64,000 nt of DNA from Amaurobius ferox (GCA_951213105.1 OX578140.1:124140149-124204148), one strand, 5' to 3'; counted from the first letter of the stretch, positions 1 to 10,329 are shown. Made by a program: numbers and translations. Notes: generated from the letters alone by a model not told the origin.

Positions 1-483
1 TACCACTGTTGTTCACTCCACAGCTGTTATTCGAAACTCCACTGCAAACGCGCGCGTTTCTGTGCAGACGCCAGGAGGATGCAAACTGTTGGTCGTCTGC
101 ATAGAGACCAACGTGTCTGAGTCTCCTGTAAACAGTTTCTCGAAACAGTGGTTCGTGTGGCGGCTGTCAGGGCTGAACCCAGTTGTCTGGCAGAACGGTT
201 CCTCTGACGTCGCGCAGTTATCACCAAATATCGGTCTTTCCGAGCGGTTGTTATCCTTGGCCGTCCTGGTACTGGTTGTAGGGTAACATCTCCAGTGGTT
301 AGGAACCTCTGCCACAGTCTGGAGTTTACACACTAAGGCACATTCAGAATTCGAGGCGCTTCGGTTTGGGGCCGACCGGATTCCAGTATTCCAATAATTC
401 GTCCCTTCAAAAACATGTCCAGTTGGCATCTTTGTGACATCTTTTGTCCTTTTGATTGGTAACAACGCTCCATACCTTAGCAA
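1..483 (-). pseudogene. Tc1-like transposase N-terminal region, frameshifted and cut by window edge
   Basis: Read on the minus strand, this stretch resembles the N-terminal half of a Tc1/mariner-superfamily transposase, which binds transposon ends and cuts and pastes them in the nucleus. A first helix-turn-helix-like block (GRIIGILESGRPQTEA, near 400-345) and the linker PGRPRITTARKDRYL (near 275-230) are in different frames, and the second helix-turn-helix-like block continues as TARRQRNRSARQLGSAL. That linker resembles the GRPR motif between the two DNA-binding domains of the family. A stop codon falls just before the expected run towards the first catalytic Asp, and the frame changes at least once, so it is dead. 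The catalytic domain would lie left of the window. The stretch is visibly more GC-rich than its surroundings, as often seen for young transposon coding sequence. No TIR was identified. Confidence 0.75.
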
Positions 484-892
484 TTGCGAAGCCTCAACTG
501 GCTATGCCGCTCGAGGCCGTTTTATACTCGTTCCGACGTGCGCCGGTGCTTTGCACATGTCGACGTCGACTGAACTGTTTTGCATATGCGCAATGATGTA
601 CCTTCGTCTCACGATTCTCCACAACTGGCATCCATATTAACTCAGAATTTTTCGCATTTTACGAATTATGCTTAACTTTCGGACATTAGTGTATATTATC
701 ATAATTATCAGGACAGCTGATTCCCCTGAAAATTTGAATAACATGTTTACAAATGTTTTACTGTGCAGTAAAAAGACATGCACATGTCCCTGGACCTGAT
801 AAGATTATAGTACAAATAATAAAAGCCTCTTTTTCGTGCCTAAGCATTGGAAGGGAAAAGTGAATCAACGAACGTATACCAGTTTTATTTTT
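484..892. other. Unassigned flank of the Tc1-like relic
   Basis: From 484 to about 640 the base composition stays mixed and may be the 5' untranslated end of the Tc1-like element. From 640 onward the sequence becomes AT-rich. No gene, RNA or clear terminal inverted repeat was seen. Confidence 0.4.
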
Positions 893-1430
893 TGTATGCA
901 AATATTAGGAATGCCTTTATTACAATGACTAATGAATGGGTGATTACCAAATTACAAAATTCACCCGTATTATTACCACATTCTCCTCTCTTGTTTTGTA
1001 TTTTCATGCAAAAGTAAATCATAACGAAAATATTCAATTTCCATTTTTACTGTGCAAATATTAAGGAGCGCTTATAATACAATGAATTGTAAATAAATAA
1101 TTCCCATATTAAAAAACTTCTCTATATTATTACGACATTCTCTTCTCTTGTTTTGTATTCTCATGGTGAAATTTAAATCCGAAAATTTTCAAGTCCCATT
1201 TATAATGTGTAAATATTAAGGAACGCCTATAACAGAATGAATAGCGAATGATTAATTCCCATATTACAAAACTCCTATATATTGTTGCAACCTTTCTCCT
1301 CTATTATTTTGTATTCTCAAAATAAAGTAATGAAAACATAAATTATATTTTATACGATAGATAGCAAAATTATTCCTTTTTATTGAGTAAATAATGATGA
1401 ATATCTATGCTACAATGAAATACCTTCTCT
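893..1430. repeat. Minisatellite, about 155-bp period, about 3.3 copies
   Basis: Units begin near 893, 1053 and 1207 with a shared block (GCAAATATTAAGGA-like), followed each time by an ACAATGAAT-like block, a CCCATATTAC-like block and CTCCTCTCTTGTTTTGTATTCTCA. A fourth, strongly diverged unit starts near 1384. Units differ by substitutions and small indels, so the array is old. No coding potential is visible. Confidence 0.7.
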
Positions 1431-1579
1431 TAAAATTTATTTTAATATTACATTTTTCGGAATGAATATTATATTTATTGTGCCGAAAAATACATACATA
1501 TGAAGAAAATCCGTTTGCCATATACATTTATTAACGAATCTCAAGGGAATTAAACGATGTGAAAACAAACAGAATATTT

Positions 1580-2755
1580 AACTAGAAAAATCAGTCATGC
1601 ATAAAGCATTGATTATGAAACATTTTTAAACTACAATGCAATTTTATTTAAACATCTTTAAAATGCGATACATTCAGCGGTGATGTTTTAAAAATTATCA
1701 CAATACTACAATAATTTATTATATTTAAAAACTTAAAACTTCATAAAAAAATGAACTTTGTTCAAATGGCGACATCGAAATATAAATCGCCTGACTCTCT
1801 ATATAAAAATATTGAACATTTTATTCATAAACTTTTATTCCATTCCTTTCATTCAGCGGTGATATTTTTACAATTATCACAATACTATAATAGTTTATTT
1901 TACTTAATAACTTAAAACCATGAAGGTAAAAGTACTTTCTCCATGCTTAAAACTTCATCGAAAAAGGCAATAATATAAAATCATCTGCTACTCTATGTAA
2001 AATAAATGAATGTTTCATTTATATCAGCTATATTCCAGACTCCAGAGTTAAATAATTTTGGGTGAAAAAAAATTCAGCAATTCTTATAGAACTCATTTTA
2101 CAGCTTGATGTGTTTATATTCTGCATACGTTAGAATTAGGCTTCGTTGAAAAACTAATCAAAGTTTAATGATCATTTAAACTTAAAAATATTGTAATTGC
2201 GTTGGCGTAATATATAGATGCACAGAAATTACGCAAAATTAAAGCGGTTTTAGGACGTATGCAACACTAAATATAAATTAAAAAGAATAAAAATCACGAT
2301 TTTGACACTTGGAAAAGATGGATGCAATATTTTTTTTTTGAAGTGGGTCACGTGATCTCTTCATATAATATGGGTGCAATTATTATTTTAATTTTTATTT
2401 GTAAATCTACCGAATATATTTTGCTGAAATTTTTTTTATATATTTTGTGGGATAATTTGAATGTTTCCTAACATTTTCGGAGCCCTTTGTGAATTTCAAA
2501 TTCGCTTAAAAAATGCTTGAAAAATTAGGTCCCATAGGGTTTAATGTATGTCATTTTTTCAACCCGGGTTCAATTAAAAATTAATTGGGTTCTATTATTC
2601 ATTTGCATTCCCATATGTCCCACAGATCGTCTCAACAACATACTAAAATTTCATTTTAATAAAGTCATTTTCACGGCAGTTATTGTGCGAACTGACAGAC
2701 AGATAGGCAGAATGAACAAAGTCATAAACACTTTTCAACTATATTGTAAAGTGTT
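1580..2755 (-). mobile_element. Family C non-autonomous element, copy C1 (diverged)
   Basis: This minus-strand copy shares both ends with six other copies in the window. On the element's own strand it begins near 2755 with AACACTTTAC and a hairpin arm AAAGTGTT, followed by a short CTGT microsatellite at about 2690-2715. It ends near 1580 with a small hairpin around TGCTT/AAGCA and a TTCTAGTT-like tail. There is no open reading frame of note. It has diverged more than copies C4-C6 and carries internal deletions and duplications: two copies of the ATTCAGCGGTGATNTTTT block lie near 1672 and 1853. Confidence 0.75.
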
Positions 2756-2931
2756 AAAAAAGATTAACTATTGCGAAATGTGTTTTCTTTTCACATGCAA
2801 TATTATGCAATAAATGTGTTAACATCATTCTAGCTTTGTGTTTTGAAGTCTAACAATTTCCCAACAGTCAAAACTGTTGTAGCCCAAACTGCAAAGATGG
2901 TGCTACGTTATTATAATATATATTGCAAGCT
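2756..2931. other. Short spacer between elements
   Basis: AT-rich sequence between C1 and A1. Nothing recognised. Confidence 0.4.
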
Positions 2932-3189
2932 TTTTACTTTCCCTGCAATGCATGGAAATGTATAGGGAGAATTATTGGAATCGAGTAGAAAATCACAACT
3001 CAAGTTTTTGACTGATTTACACGGTTCGGGGCCAAAAAAACTATTTTTAGCTTGAAGTTTGTGTGTGCGTGTGTGTGTCAGTGTATGTATCTGCGTATGT
3101 GTATGTGGGAATGTGTCTGTCTGTGCAATGTATGTATAAATTCTAACTCATAATCAATTTTCATAAAATTTTACACTTAAATTACTTGT

Positions 3190-3578
3190 AGGGCCAACGG
3201 CCGTACCGTGCTGAAAACACCGGTTCTCGTTAGATCACCGAAGTCAAGCAGCATCGGGCGCGGTTAGTACTTGGTGGGTGACCACCTCGGAACACCGCGT
3301 GCTGTTGGCCATCTCGGGTGCGGTATCCCCGTGGTTTGCGCGCTAGATTTGCACGCTACCACAAATGCCGCCGTGTTCATGCGGAGTACGATCACGTTAA
3401 ACATGTGGGTCCGTAAGTCCTTCCGAGAGGTTGGTGGTAGGGGAAGGAGGGTACGGTCCCTGTGGATGCCTCCCCCACTGGGTTCCGGTCTAAATTGGGT
3501 GGCACTTCCCGACCGTCCAAACAGTTACCTTACACCTTTCTGGTAGGTCGGACGGTCTGGGTTTCAACAACATCAACA
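3190..3578 (+). mobile_element. 5S rRNA-derived SINE, full length
   Basis: The head at 3193-3309 is a near-complete 5S rRNA sequence. It fuses to an unrelated GC-rich body (3310-3560) with a (CAA)n-like tail ending at 3578. Exact 15-bp direct repeats, ACTTAAATTACTTGT, flank it at 3175-3189 and 3579-3593: the target-site duplication expected of LINE-mediated retrotransposition. 5S-headed SINEs (SINE3 class) are known in fish and other animals. Such elements are transcribed by RNA polymerase III from the 5S internal promoter and borrow a LINE's reverse transcriptase. The open frame inside it has no protein-like features and is a by-product of the GC-rich body. Confidence 0.9.
3193..3309 (+). 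promoter_or_regulatory. 5S rRNA-like SINE head with internal Pol III promoter
   Basis: This 117-nt segment runs from GCCAACGGCCGTACC to GCTGTTGGC and keeps the GATCACCGAAGTCAAGCAGC and GGTTAGTACTTGGTGGGTG blocks that correspond to the 5S A-box/intermediate element and C-box bound by TFIIIA. It differs from typical animal 5S RNA at a few positions and is followed by SINE body rather than by a T-run terminator. I therefore treat it as a mobile-element promoter, not as a ribosomal gene. Confidence 0.8.
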
Positions 3579-3593
3579 ACTTAAATTACTTGT

Positions 3594-3700
3594 GTATGAC
3601 TCTGGTGTTGATTAGATTTTGGTACGATTTGGGATTAAAAAAAACCCGCCTTTCTTGCGAAATGGTCAGCAAAAATCTCATGTATCAACTCTAGCTAAAA
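3594..3700. other. Continuation of A1 after the SINE
   Basis: After the right target duplication the family A interior resumes (TGGTGTTGATTAGATTTTGG and following). This shows that the SINE split a pre-existing copy. Confidence 0.6.
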
Positions 3701-4424
3701 ACTTAATTGACCAAATTTCACAATTGGTGGATAAGTCACTTGTAGAATATCCTGGTACGATTAGAATTTGATACGATTAGGAAAAGAAATACCTGATTTT
3801 TTTTACGAAATGGTTCCTCGAAAATCGCCAAAATCTAAAATAGGAGACTACGTATACTCAAATGTATCAATTAAATGCGTGTTTTATACGTAATTTGTAA
3901 TAATAAAAATAACAAAGCCAACTGCATTAGTCAAGGACTAGCCGTTCTCGAGATATTTTATTTCTTTTGGCATTTGCGCTAATCCACCTTTAAAAATAAA
4001 CACAGCTACCAAATGAAAGCGAAATCTGAATAATTAAAAGTGCAAATTCAGTGTAATTTAAAATAATTGTGGCTGCTATTTTGTGCAATTAAACTCAATG
4101 TTTGAAATATTGAAGGAATAAAAAGAACGTGAATATGAATCTCCAGGGGAAGTCATGTGCCGCCAATGTCAATTTTTTTGTTTTCCAAGCTTTATAGAAA
4201 TCAAAAGCCTCTACCATTTGTTAATTTTAATAATAAAATTAATTTATAGAATCGAACTGATGTAATAAATACTTCGTTATACAAAAGCATACAAAGTCTA
4301 AATAAGATAGGAACCTCTTACAAATCCAGTAATGAGATATCTTCCAGATATATCAGACATAACACCATTGCAAACGAGAGTAAGAACATGCCTGTTTAAA
4401 GATGTTTAGCTCACAAGTTGAGAC

Positions 4425-4580
4425 CCTTCCGAGAGGTTGGTGGTAGGGGAAGGAGAGTACGGTCCCTTTGGATACCTCCCCCACTGGGTTCCGGTCTAAA
4501 TTGGGTGGCACTTCCTAGTCGTCCAAAACAGTTACCTTATACCTTTCTGGTAGGTCGGACGGTCTGGGTCTCAACAACAG
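4425..4580 (+). mobile_element. 5S-derived SINE, 5'-truncated copy
   Basis: Only the 3' part of the body is present, from CCTTCCGAGAGGTTGGTGG to the CAACAACAG tail. The 5S head is missing. Direct repeats of 13 bp with one mismatch (CACAAGTTGAGAC at 4412-4424 and CACAGGTTGAGAC at 4581-4593) flank it. That is the signature of a 5'-truncated, target-primed reverse-transcription insertion, as made by LINE machinery. It differs from the full copy at 3190-3578 by several substitutions. Confidence 0.85.
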
Positions 4581-4696
4581 CACAGGTTGAGACAAACACG
4601 CACATACATGATCCAAAAATGCATGATTCGTATTCAGGGATTGTTAAATAATGTGGATCCATCACAATACTCGAATATGCTCTCAATGACAATATT

Positions 4697-5400
4697 ACTC
4701 TTCCTGTAATACATGGTAATGCATATGGAAAGTATTGGAATGATGTCAAAAACATCTCCCTGTGCATATGTGTGTGCAATGTATGTATCCACTCTAACTC
4801 AAAACTAATTGAAAAAATTTCATAGAATTTTACAAGTAAGTCTCTTGTGACTGATCCTGGTGCTGATTAGATTTTGATACGATTCAATATAAAAGAACAT
4901 AACATTTTTGCAAAATGTCCCGCAAAAATTATAAAAAACTAAGTGACCGAATTTCACAAAATATGGTAGAAGAGTCACTTGTAGAATCCACTGGTGCTGA
5001 TTAGATTTTGGAACGATTCGGAAAAAAGAACCTGTTTTTGTTTCGAAATGGCACAGAAATACAGTCAAAATCTAAAATGAAAGACTTCGTATGCTCAAAT
5101 GTATCAATTAAATGCTTGTTTTATGCGCATTTAAAGATGAAAAAAATAAGATCAACCCCATTACTCTAGAACTTACGTTCTCGAGTTTTTTTTTTTTTAC
5201 ATTTTTGGTGCGCCGCCTTTGAAAATATGTCCAGTTACCAAATGAAAAGAAAATTATATTATAAGTGCAGATTCAGCGTAATTTCAATTAATTATGCGTG
5301 CTATTTCGTGCAATTAAACTCAATTTAATGAACTAATAAAGAATAAAGGGAAAATGAATTTGAGTCCGTAGCGAAAGTCATGTGCTGTCCATATTACATT
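4697..5400 (-). mobile_element. Family A element, copy A2
   Basis: On the minus strand the hairpin end lies near 4697 (ACTCTTCCTGTAATACATGG, paired with TGGAAAGT) and the other end near 5400 (AAAGTCATGTGCTGTCCATA). The microsatellite is reduced to a few TGTG units near 4770. It keeps the paired GGTGCTGATTAGATTTTGG blocks at about 4858 and 5003, the internal duplication typical of family A. Diverged; non-coding. Confidence 0.7.
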
Positions 5401-5929
5401 TTTGCACCTTTGTATATCTGTATTACAGAGAACGCCACAGTGATAAGCCTTTAACACTGTCAGAATAGGATTTACCTACTGAAGGACAACTTTATGGAAA
5501 TCGTCCAGGATTATTTTTATGCGACAATTTTGATTCATAAATTTTCAGGATGGTGGGTATAAATAAGAAAATTCATTTTCCCACTGTCACTCTATTTTAA
5601 TACCACATTCATCATTTTTAATGGTATTTTTGAATTGAGTTAAAAATTTTAATGCAATTTGCTTGCGTGGAAATATCTGCCAAGTTTGTGACTGCTGCTG
5701 AATAATGATTGTGATCGTCTTCACACTGCCAGTCTGCTGATGACGGTTACATTTTTTGTTGGACAACGTAAGACTTTCGCTACTTACGGGGTAAAATTCA
5801 CTCATGATGAATTTAGAAAAGAGTTGATTTCGTCTCATTTTTAACCAAGATCATAACTCGTACCAGGATGTTAATGACATTCAATTAACATCACGTAGAT
5901 TAATAACTTATCTACTTAATAAGACAAAT
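5401..5929. other. Unassigned spacer
   Basis: No gene, RNA or recognised repeat. A frame of about 80 codons on the minus strand (5587-5838) has no family features. Confidence 0.4.
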
Positions 5930-6160
5930 CGTAGAACTCTGTTACTAATTGTTCTCAAGATATGTTTTTTCATTTGCATCTTTTGCCACGACGCTTTTAA
6001 AAATACGTCCAGTGGCCAAATAAAAACCAAAATAGTCTAATTTCAAATAATTATTCGTGTTATTTTGTGCATTTAAACTCTATTTAATGAATTATTAAAT
6101 AAAGAATGATAAAATGAGTTTTAGTCTGTAGGGCAAATTCTGTGCTGTCTGCATCATATT
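5930..6160 (-). mobile_element. Family A fragment, copy A3
   Basis: Only the part next to the non-hairpin end survives: the TTCTCAAGATAT block, the CCAGTGGCCAAATA block and the end CTGTAGGGCAAATTCTGTGC. The microsatellite and the hairpin end are missing. Confidence 0.6.
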
Positions 6161-6619
6161 TTTTGGTTGACTTCTGCTTGAATAAATTTTATAATTGATC
6201 GTTTTGTACTTTCATCAAGCTTTTAAGAATGGCTCAAGTGGAATATAGCTATTTTAAAGTATTATGGATTGATAAACTAAATTAATGTAAATACAATTTA
6301 TTATAGTAAAACGTAAATAAAAATTACATTCTACTGTACGGAGAAATTCTAAAAATTTTGTAGTTAGGATTCCCATAATGCTATAACAAACTCATTCTCC
6401 ATATATTAAATGTTAAAGACATGTTTTAATTGTCTGGAATGTGTTAGGAATAACATTAACAAGAAAAATTATAAATTGGACGCAATTTTCAATATTAATA
6501 TTTTGAACGTAATTCTACGCTGCAAAGTTGATTTTTATAAATTTTATTTAAAGAATATAAAAAAATTTAAATTGGAGAATATAAAAAATTTAAATTGAAG
6601 AATATAAAAAAATATAATA
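6161..6619. other. AT-rich spacer
   Basis: Very AT-rich, with short direct repeats of an AAATTGGAGAATATAAAAAA type at 6560-6610. No gene recognised. Confidence 0.4.
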
Positions 6620-6720
6620 TTATAAATGGGTGTTAATTTTTATGCACCATGCGCAAAATCTGTACTTAGCCATTGAATTGATATTTAGAAGATGTTCTAT
6701 TAGTTCCAATCAGTCATTTT

Positions 6721-7496
6721 ACTTTCCCTGCAATACATGGTAATGTATAGGGAAAGTATTGGAATCATTTCGAAAATCGCAACTCGAGTTTTCGACGGAT
6801 CTACACGTTTCGAGACCTCTAGAATACGAAAAAACTATTTTTAGCGTGACGTCTGTGTGTGTGTCTGTGTGTCTGCGTGTCTGCCTGTGTGTCTGTGTGT
6901 CTGTCTGTGCAGATGTTGTATCTACTCTAACTAAAAAACTAATACACCGAATTTCACAAAATTTTGTAGGTAAGTCACTTGTGGGCGAGTCTGGTGCTGA
7001 TTAGTTTTGGGTACGACTCGGGAAAAAAGAACCCGCCTTGTTTTGCGAAATGGCCCGCAAAAGCTTGTATCCACTCTAGCTGAAAAACGACCGAATTTTA
7101 CAAAATTCGGTAGATGAGTCACGTATAGGTCACCCTGGTGCTGATTAGATTTTGGTACGATTCAGAAAAAAATAGCCTGCCTTTTTTTTGCAGAATGGCC
7201 CGCAAAAATTGTCAAAATCTAAACTAAAAAGCTACGTATGCTCAAATATATCCATTAAATGCTTGTTTAATACATAATTTTTAACGAAGAAAAGAATAAG
7301 ACCAACCCCATTACACTAGGACTAGCCATTCTAGAGATATATTAGCTTTTTTCGTATTTTCTCCACGCCACCTTTGAAAATAAGTCCAGTTATCGAATGA
7401 GAGCGAAAATTGGATTAAAAGTAAATTAAATTTAATTGAAATATAGAGAACGTGGCTAGAAGTCTGCAGGGAAAGTCATGTGCTGCCCACATCAGA
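6721..7496 (-). mobile_element. Family A element, copy A4, inserted in the left inverted arm
   Basis: This 776-bp copy has both ends. The hairpin end is at 6721 (ACTTTCCCTGCAATACATGG, arm AGGGAAAGT at about 6749-6757), the TGTGTCTG microsatellite is at 6855-6908, and the other end is TGCAGGGAAAGTC followed by ATGTGCTGCCCACATCAGA at 7496. The right inverted arm at 12345-13350 lacks it and serves as an empty site: a T-rich target with T or A runs on both sides. Non-coding. Confidence 0.85.
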
Positions 7497-7742
7497 TTTT
7501 TTATTTTGGAATACAACATTTATCGAAGGTGATAAGAATTATCCTTAGAATAGGGAAAAGTAATACGCAAATATAAATATCAGCGCCTCTGATTCGTCTG
7601 ATGTTTTACCAAAAAATTGCCTATTGTTCAAATTTCAAAAATCTTTTCTAATTGGTCAGTTTTGCTCAATATATAAAATCAAGGACAAAGCTTTTTAAAA
7701 AACGAAATGTCTTTTATTTAACACATCCTGAAGGACGTAGAA

Positions 7743-7810
7743 AACATATATTAAAAACTGCCAGAGCGCTTTCGGACGTATATACGTCCTTCATCAGTGG
7801 TTACATGAAT
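7743..7810 (-). ncRNA. Hammerhead-ribozyme-like motif, left copy
   Basis: On the minus strand the conserved boxes are in order: CTGATGA (7797-7791), a 6-bp stem II (GGACGT/ACGTCC with an ATAT loop), GAAA (7773-7770), a palindromic AGCGCT that can serve as helix III between two molecules, and then the predicted NUH cleavage position (C at 7764). Stem I next to the core is ACCA/TGG, with an internal loop beyond. One extra A lies between CTGATGA and stem II. Hammerheads are established in Penelope-like terminal repeats, where short helix III and dimeric action are usual. Activity is not proven. Confidence 0.6.
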
Positions 7811-8195
7811 AGTAAAAACATAGAATGTTTATATATAGAGAGACCAGTTTAATGCAAATTTGCATAAAACATAAAATGGTAAATGAACTTACTAAAAATA
7901 ATACAAGAAATATACACGGAAATTACAAAATTGGTTTAAACGCTTACGAATTTTAAAATATTACAAGAAAAGAACTAATACAAATTTTAGAAAAACGTCA
8001 AGCATGATATTCCTGTGAATGACGTCACAAATAACTTCTAAGAGGTTTGAATTGCATAGAGTCAAGAATGAGTCGGCAAGCATAATTTAAAATTTGAACA
8101 GGATCAAAATTACAAATTGATTCACGGTAAATATAAATAAACTGGGATTAATAACGAAGAATACTATGTGGATTGTTACAATGAACCGGAATGAT

Positions 8196-8229
8196 ATAAA
8201 TTCAAAAGAATATATTCTTTTGAATTTAT
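8196..8229. repeat. 34-bp perfect palindrome at inner end of the left arm
   Basis: The sequence reads identically on both strands (half-site ATAAATTCAAAAGAATA). It lies at the point where similarity to the inverted right arm stops and plus-strand sequence leading into the gag frame begins. A perfect palindrome at an inversion breakpoint fits hairpin-mediated or template-switch origin; that link is inference. Confidence 0.85.
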
Positions 8230-8394
8230 TTATTAGATCTTCGCCCACGTTTGCCTTAAATTTACTCAATTTGATACTAAATTTGTTGCTATTAAAGATC
8301 GTTTAGTCCATAAATCTAGTGTTCCTTACCATCCTAAGATTTTCCGTCCTTTTATTAATTTCTGTCATGAATTTGGCTTCAAACCCGCTTGTAA
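8230..8394 (+). other. Unassigned coding-like segment between palindrome and gag
   Basis: One plus-strand frame (from about 8261, QFDTKFVAIKDRLVHKS) is open across the segment but not in the frame of the downstream gag region. It may be a scrap of Penelope-like coding sequence; I could not assign it. Confidence 0.25.
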
Positions 8395-10283
8395 GCGTAG
8401 AGGCTGGGGCGCAGATGAGGTTTCGAACGGTGGAGGAGACGGTCAGAATAATAAGACTGCTAACAGTCAAAGTACCCACACGGTCTGACCAGTGGGCGTA
8501 TTTTTTCTCAAGTCTAGAGAGGGCATTCGCTTCTGAGAGCGTACCGCTTGAATTCAGGGCGACAATTTTGTTAAATTTACTGGGGGACAGAGCGGCGAAT
8601 TTGCTGACTCAGGTTTCAGAAGAGGAATACGGAAATTATGAGGTAGTAAAAGGAGTTGTATTAGAAAATTTTCAACCTTCTCCTCAGGTATGTTTAGAAA
8701 AATTCCGGAAAGCGAGCCGTCGGGCGGACGAAAATTTCGTTCAGTTCGCGACTCGGGCGGCGTCCATGTGGGACTATTATTGCAAATTAAAGGGGGCAAT
8801 GGATTTTGAGACCGTAAACCAATTAGTGGTAGCGGACAAAATTACCCAGGGACTGGACGTCGAGACCTATGCCCATATAGGTATACGGCAAGGTGATGGG
8901 TGGTTTAAGCCCAGGGAACTGGCCAAGGAGTGCGATATGTACTTCGCGGCCAGGGGAAAATCATATGCGGCGTCGGGGCCAAGAAATGGCAAGGCTAGTG
9001 AAAATGAGAAAGAGGAACGGGGTAAATTCCGATCCGAGGGCGAAAGAGCCCGGACAAATATTGGGGGACACGTAAATGGGGGAAAGAAGGGCCAATGTTT
9101 TTTATGTGGGTCGAAGAACCATTTTAAATGGGACTGTCCTCAAAGGAGGCAGGGGAGGCCGAATGGTACTGAGGACACTAGCCGGAGATGGGAAGACAGA
9201 CGCGCGGCTGACCAAAGGGAGGCTCCACGAGTTACTGACCACAGAGTCGTAGCCAGGGTGGATGCAGTTAGGGCGGAGTATCCGGAAGCTACGGAGAGCG
9301 GACCGCTATGCAAATTAGAGAGGGTGCCGGTGAGCGTCGACGGTAAGTTGGCGTGGGCTCTAGTGGATTCGGGCGCGGAAATTACGGTCGTAAGGAGCGA
9401 CGTAGCGCCAGGCGAATCGCGGACGGAGGATGCTATACGTTTACAAGGAGTATTCGGGCTGGCCGTAGAATGTCCACTGATAAATATCCCTTTAGGAATG
9501 GTCAGGGGGGAGAGCGATAGTGCGCTCCAAAAGGAAGTTTTATGCGCGGTCGTGAAGGATATGGTAGAGGAAGTATTGTTACCGCCACAGGTAAAAAGGG
9601 AATTAGAAAAAAATTCTAGAGCTGGGAAGGCGAACGCCATAGACCCAGGTAGGCGCGAACCGATTCCGGAGGGCGCAAATGAAAGCGAAACAGTTTATGA
9701 ACCCCAGAGAGGGTCAGTTTCGAATTTTGAAGTAGAAACAGGGGGAGAAGCCGAAAAAAGCGAAAAACTAAAGGAAGCTGAGTTCCCGCAATCGCAGATG
9801 TCTGCGAAGGAACAAATAAGGTGTGCAAAATTAGAGGAACGAGCCATGATATGCGGAGGATATGTGGTTTACACACAAAATGTGTTAGGAGAGAGAGCAG
9901 ACCAATTAGTCGTCCAGAAGGTAACCAGGGCGGAAAGGAGGCGACAAGCGAAAGTCAGGCCACTGGAAATTCTTCTGCAACAAGCAGAGACCGGGTGGGG
10001 CAGCCCCGATAGTCAAGAAGTTAATAACGGACAGGTAGATGTACCGGATGGCGAGAGGAAGAAATATCCCAACGAGATTAGGGACCGAGGGAGCCAAAAC
10101 GCGAAAGCGAAAGTGAAGGAACGAGGACTTTCGGTTTCGAAATGGAAAGTTCCGATATTCCACGAAAGGGCTTCGTTTCGGGAGTATCCCGGCAGAAAGA
10201 TGCGAACCCCTGGCGATGGCAGAAAAGTGGGGATGGAGAGATACTATGATTCTTCAACACGGTGGAAGAGAGGTATGGGATAG
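8319..10283 (+). pseudogene. Gypsy-like gag-protease fragment of an LTR retrotransposon
   Basis: An uninterrupted frame of 654 codons. The first 32 residues are probably read-through from unrelated sequence; retroelement similarity seems to begin around the internal Met at 8415. Residues about 35-225 look like a retrotransposon capsid (short helices, with WAYFFSSLERAF and FVQFATRAASMWDYY blocks). A CCHC zinc knuckle, CX2CX4HX4C (CFLCGSKNHFKWDC), lies near residue 260. An aspartic-protease active-site motif, VDSGAE, lies near residue 349. After the protease comes a charged, Glu/Lys/Arg-rich tail. No reverse transcriptase, RNase H or integrase follows, so the element is incomplete despite the open frame. 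Capsid, nucleocapsid and protease would package and mature the RNA in cytoplasmic particles. The stretch is much more GC-rich than its flanks, which suggests recent arrival. Confidence 0.8.
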
Positions 10284-10298
10284 GAGAAGGCAGAACCC

Positions 10299-10318
10299 AG
10301 AAAGGGGGGAGGGGGAGA
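10299..10318 (+). other. Polypurine-tract-like run
   Basis: An uninterrupted purine run of about 20 bases (AGAAAGGGGGGAGGGGGAGA) is followed directly by TGTGTTTTG. In LTR retrotransposons a polypurine tract primes plus-strand DNA synthesis just before the 3' LTR, which starts with TG. No LTR copy follows here, because minus-strand gag sequence begins within about 15-60 bases. The role is inferred. Confidence 0.35.
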
Positions 10319-10329
10319 TGTGTTTTGAA

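Larger units (their letters stand above)
2935..4171 (-). mobile_element. Family A element, copy A1, split by a 5S-derived SINE
   Basis: On the minus strand this copy ends near 2935 with the family A hairpin (ACTTTCCCTGCAATGCATGG, then AGGGAGAAT, a decayed arm) and has a TG-rich microsatellite at 3060-3125. It ends near 4171 with the AGTCATGTGCCGCCAATG-type terminus shared by all family A copies. The SINE at 3190-3578 is inserted in it with a 15-bp duplication, so A1 is older than the SINE. The interior keeps the GGTACGATT, GCGAAATGG and ATCTCGAGAACGG-type blocks of the family. No open reading frame of note. Confidence 0.75.
6620..8190 (-). repeat. Left arm of a long inverted repeat around a Penelope-like composite
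   Basis: The reverse complement of this arm aligns with 12345-13350. The match runs from the GTTCATTGTAACAATCCAC block (near 8185) through the hammerhead-like motif (near 7775) and the ATATTTGCG-type block (near 7580) to the CTTAGCCATTGAATTG block (near 6675). The only large difference is a family A insertion at 6721-7496. The inner part, up to about 7655, contains the hammerhead-like motif typical of Penelope-like terminal regions. The outer part may be element end or co-duplicated flank. Inverted terminal copies are known for Penelope-like elements. Confidence 0.75.

Noticed and set aside
3193..3309. Functional 5S rRNA gene
   Set aside because: It is fused to a SINE body with a (CAA)n tail, flanked by a target duplication, and repeated elsewhere in the same chimeric form. 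No T-run terminator follows the 5S part.
3271..3546. 91-codon frame in the 5S SINE
   Set aside because: It spans the 5S-body junction and has no protein family features. A similar frame in the truncated copy reflects shared DNA, not a gene.
9140..10163. Minus-strand frames antisense to gag-protease
   Set aside because: They are shadows of the long plus-strand frame, with no domain of their own.
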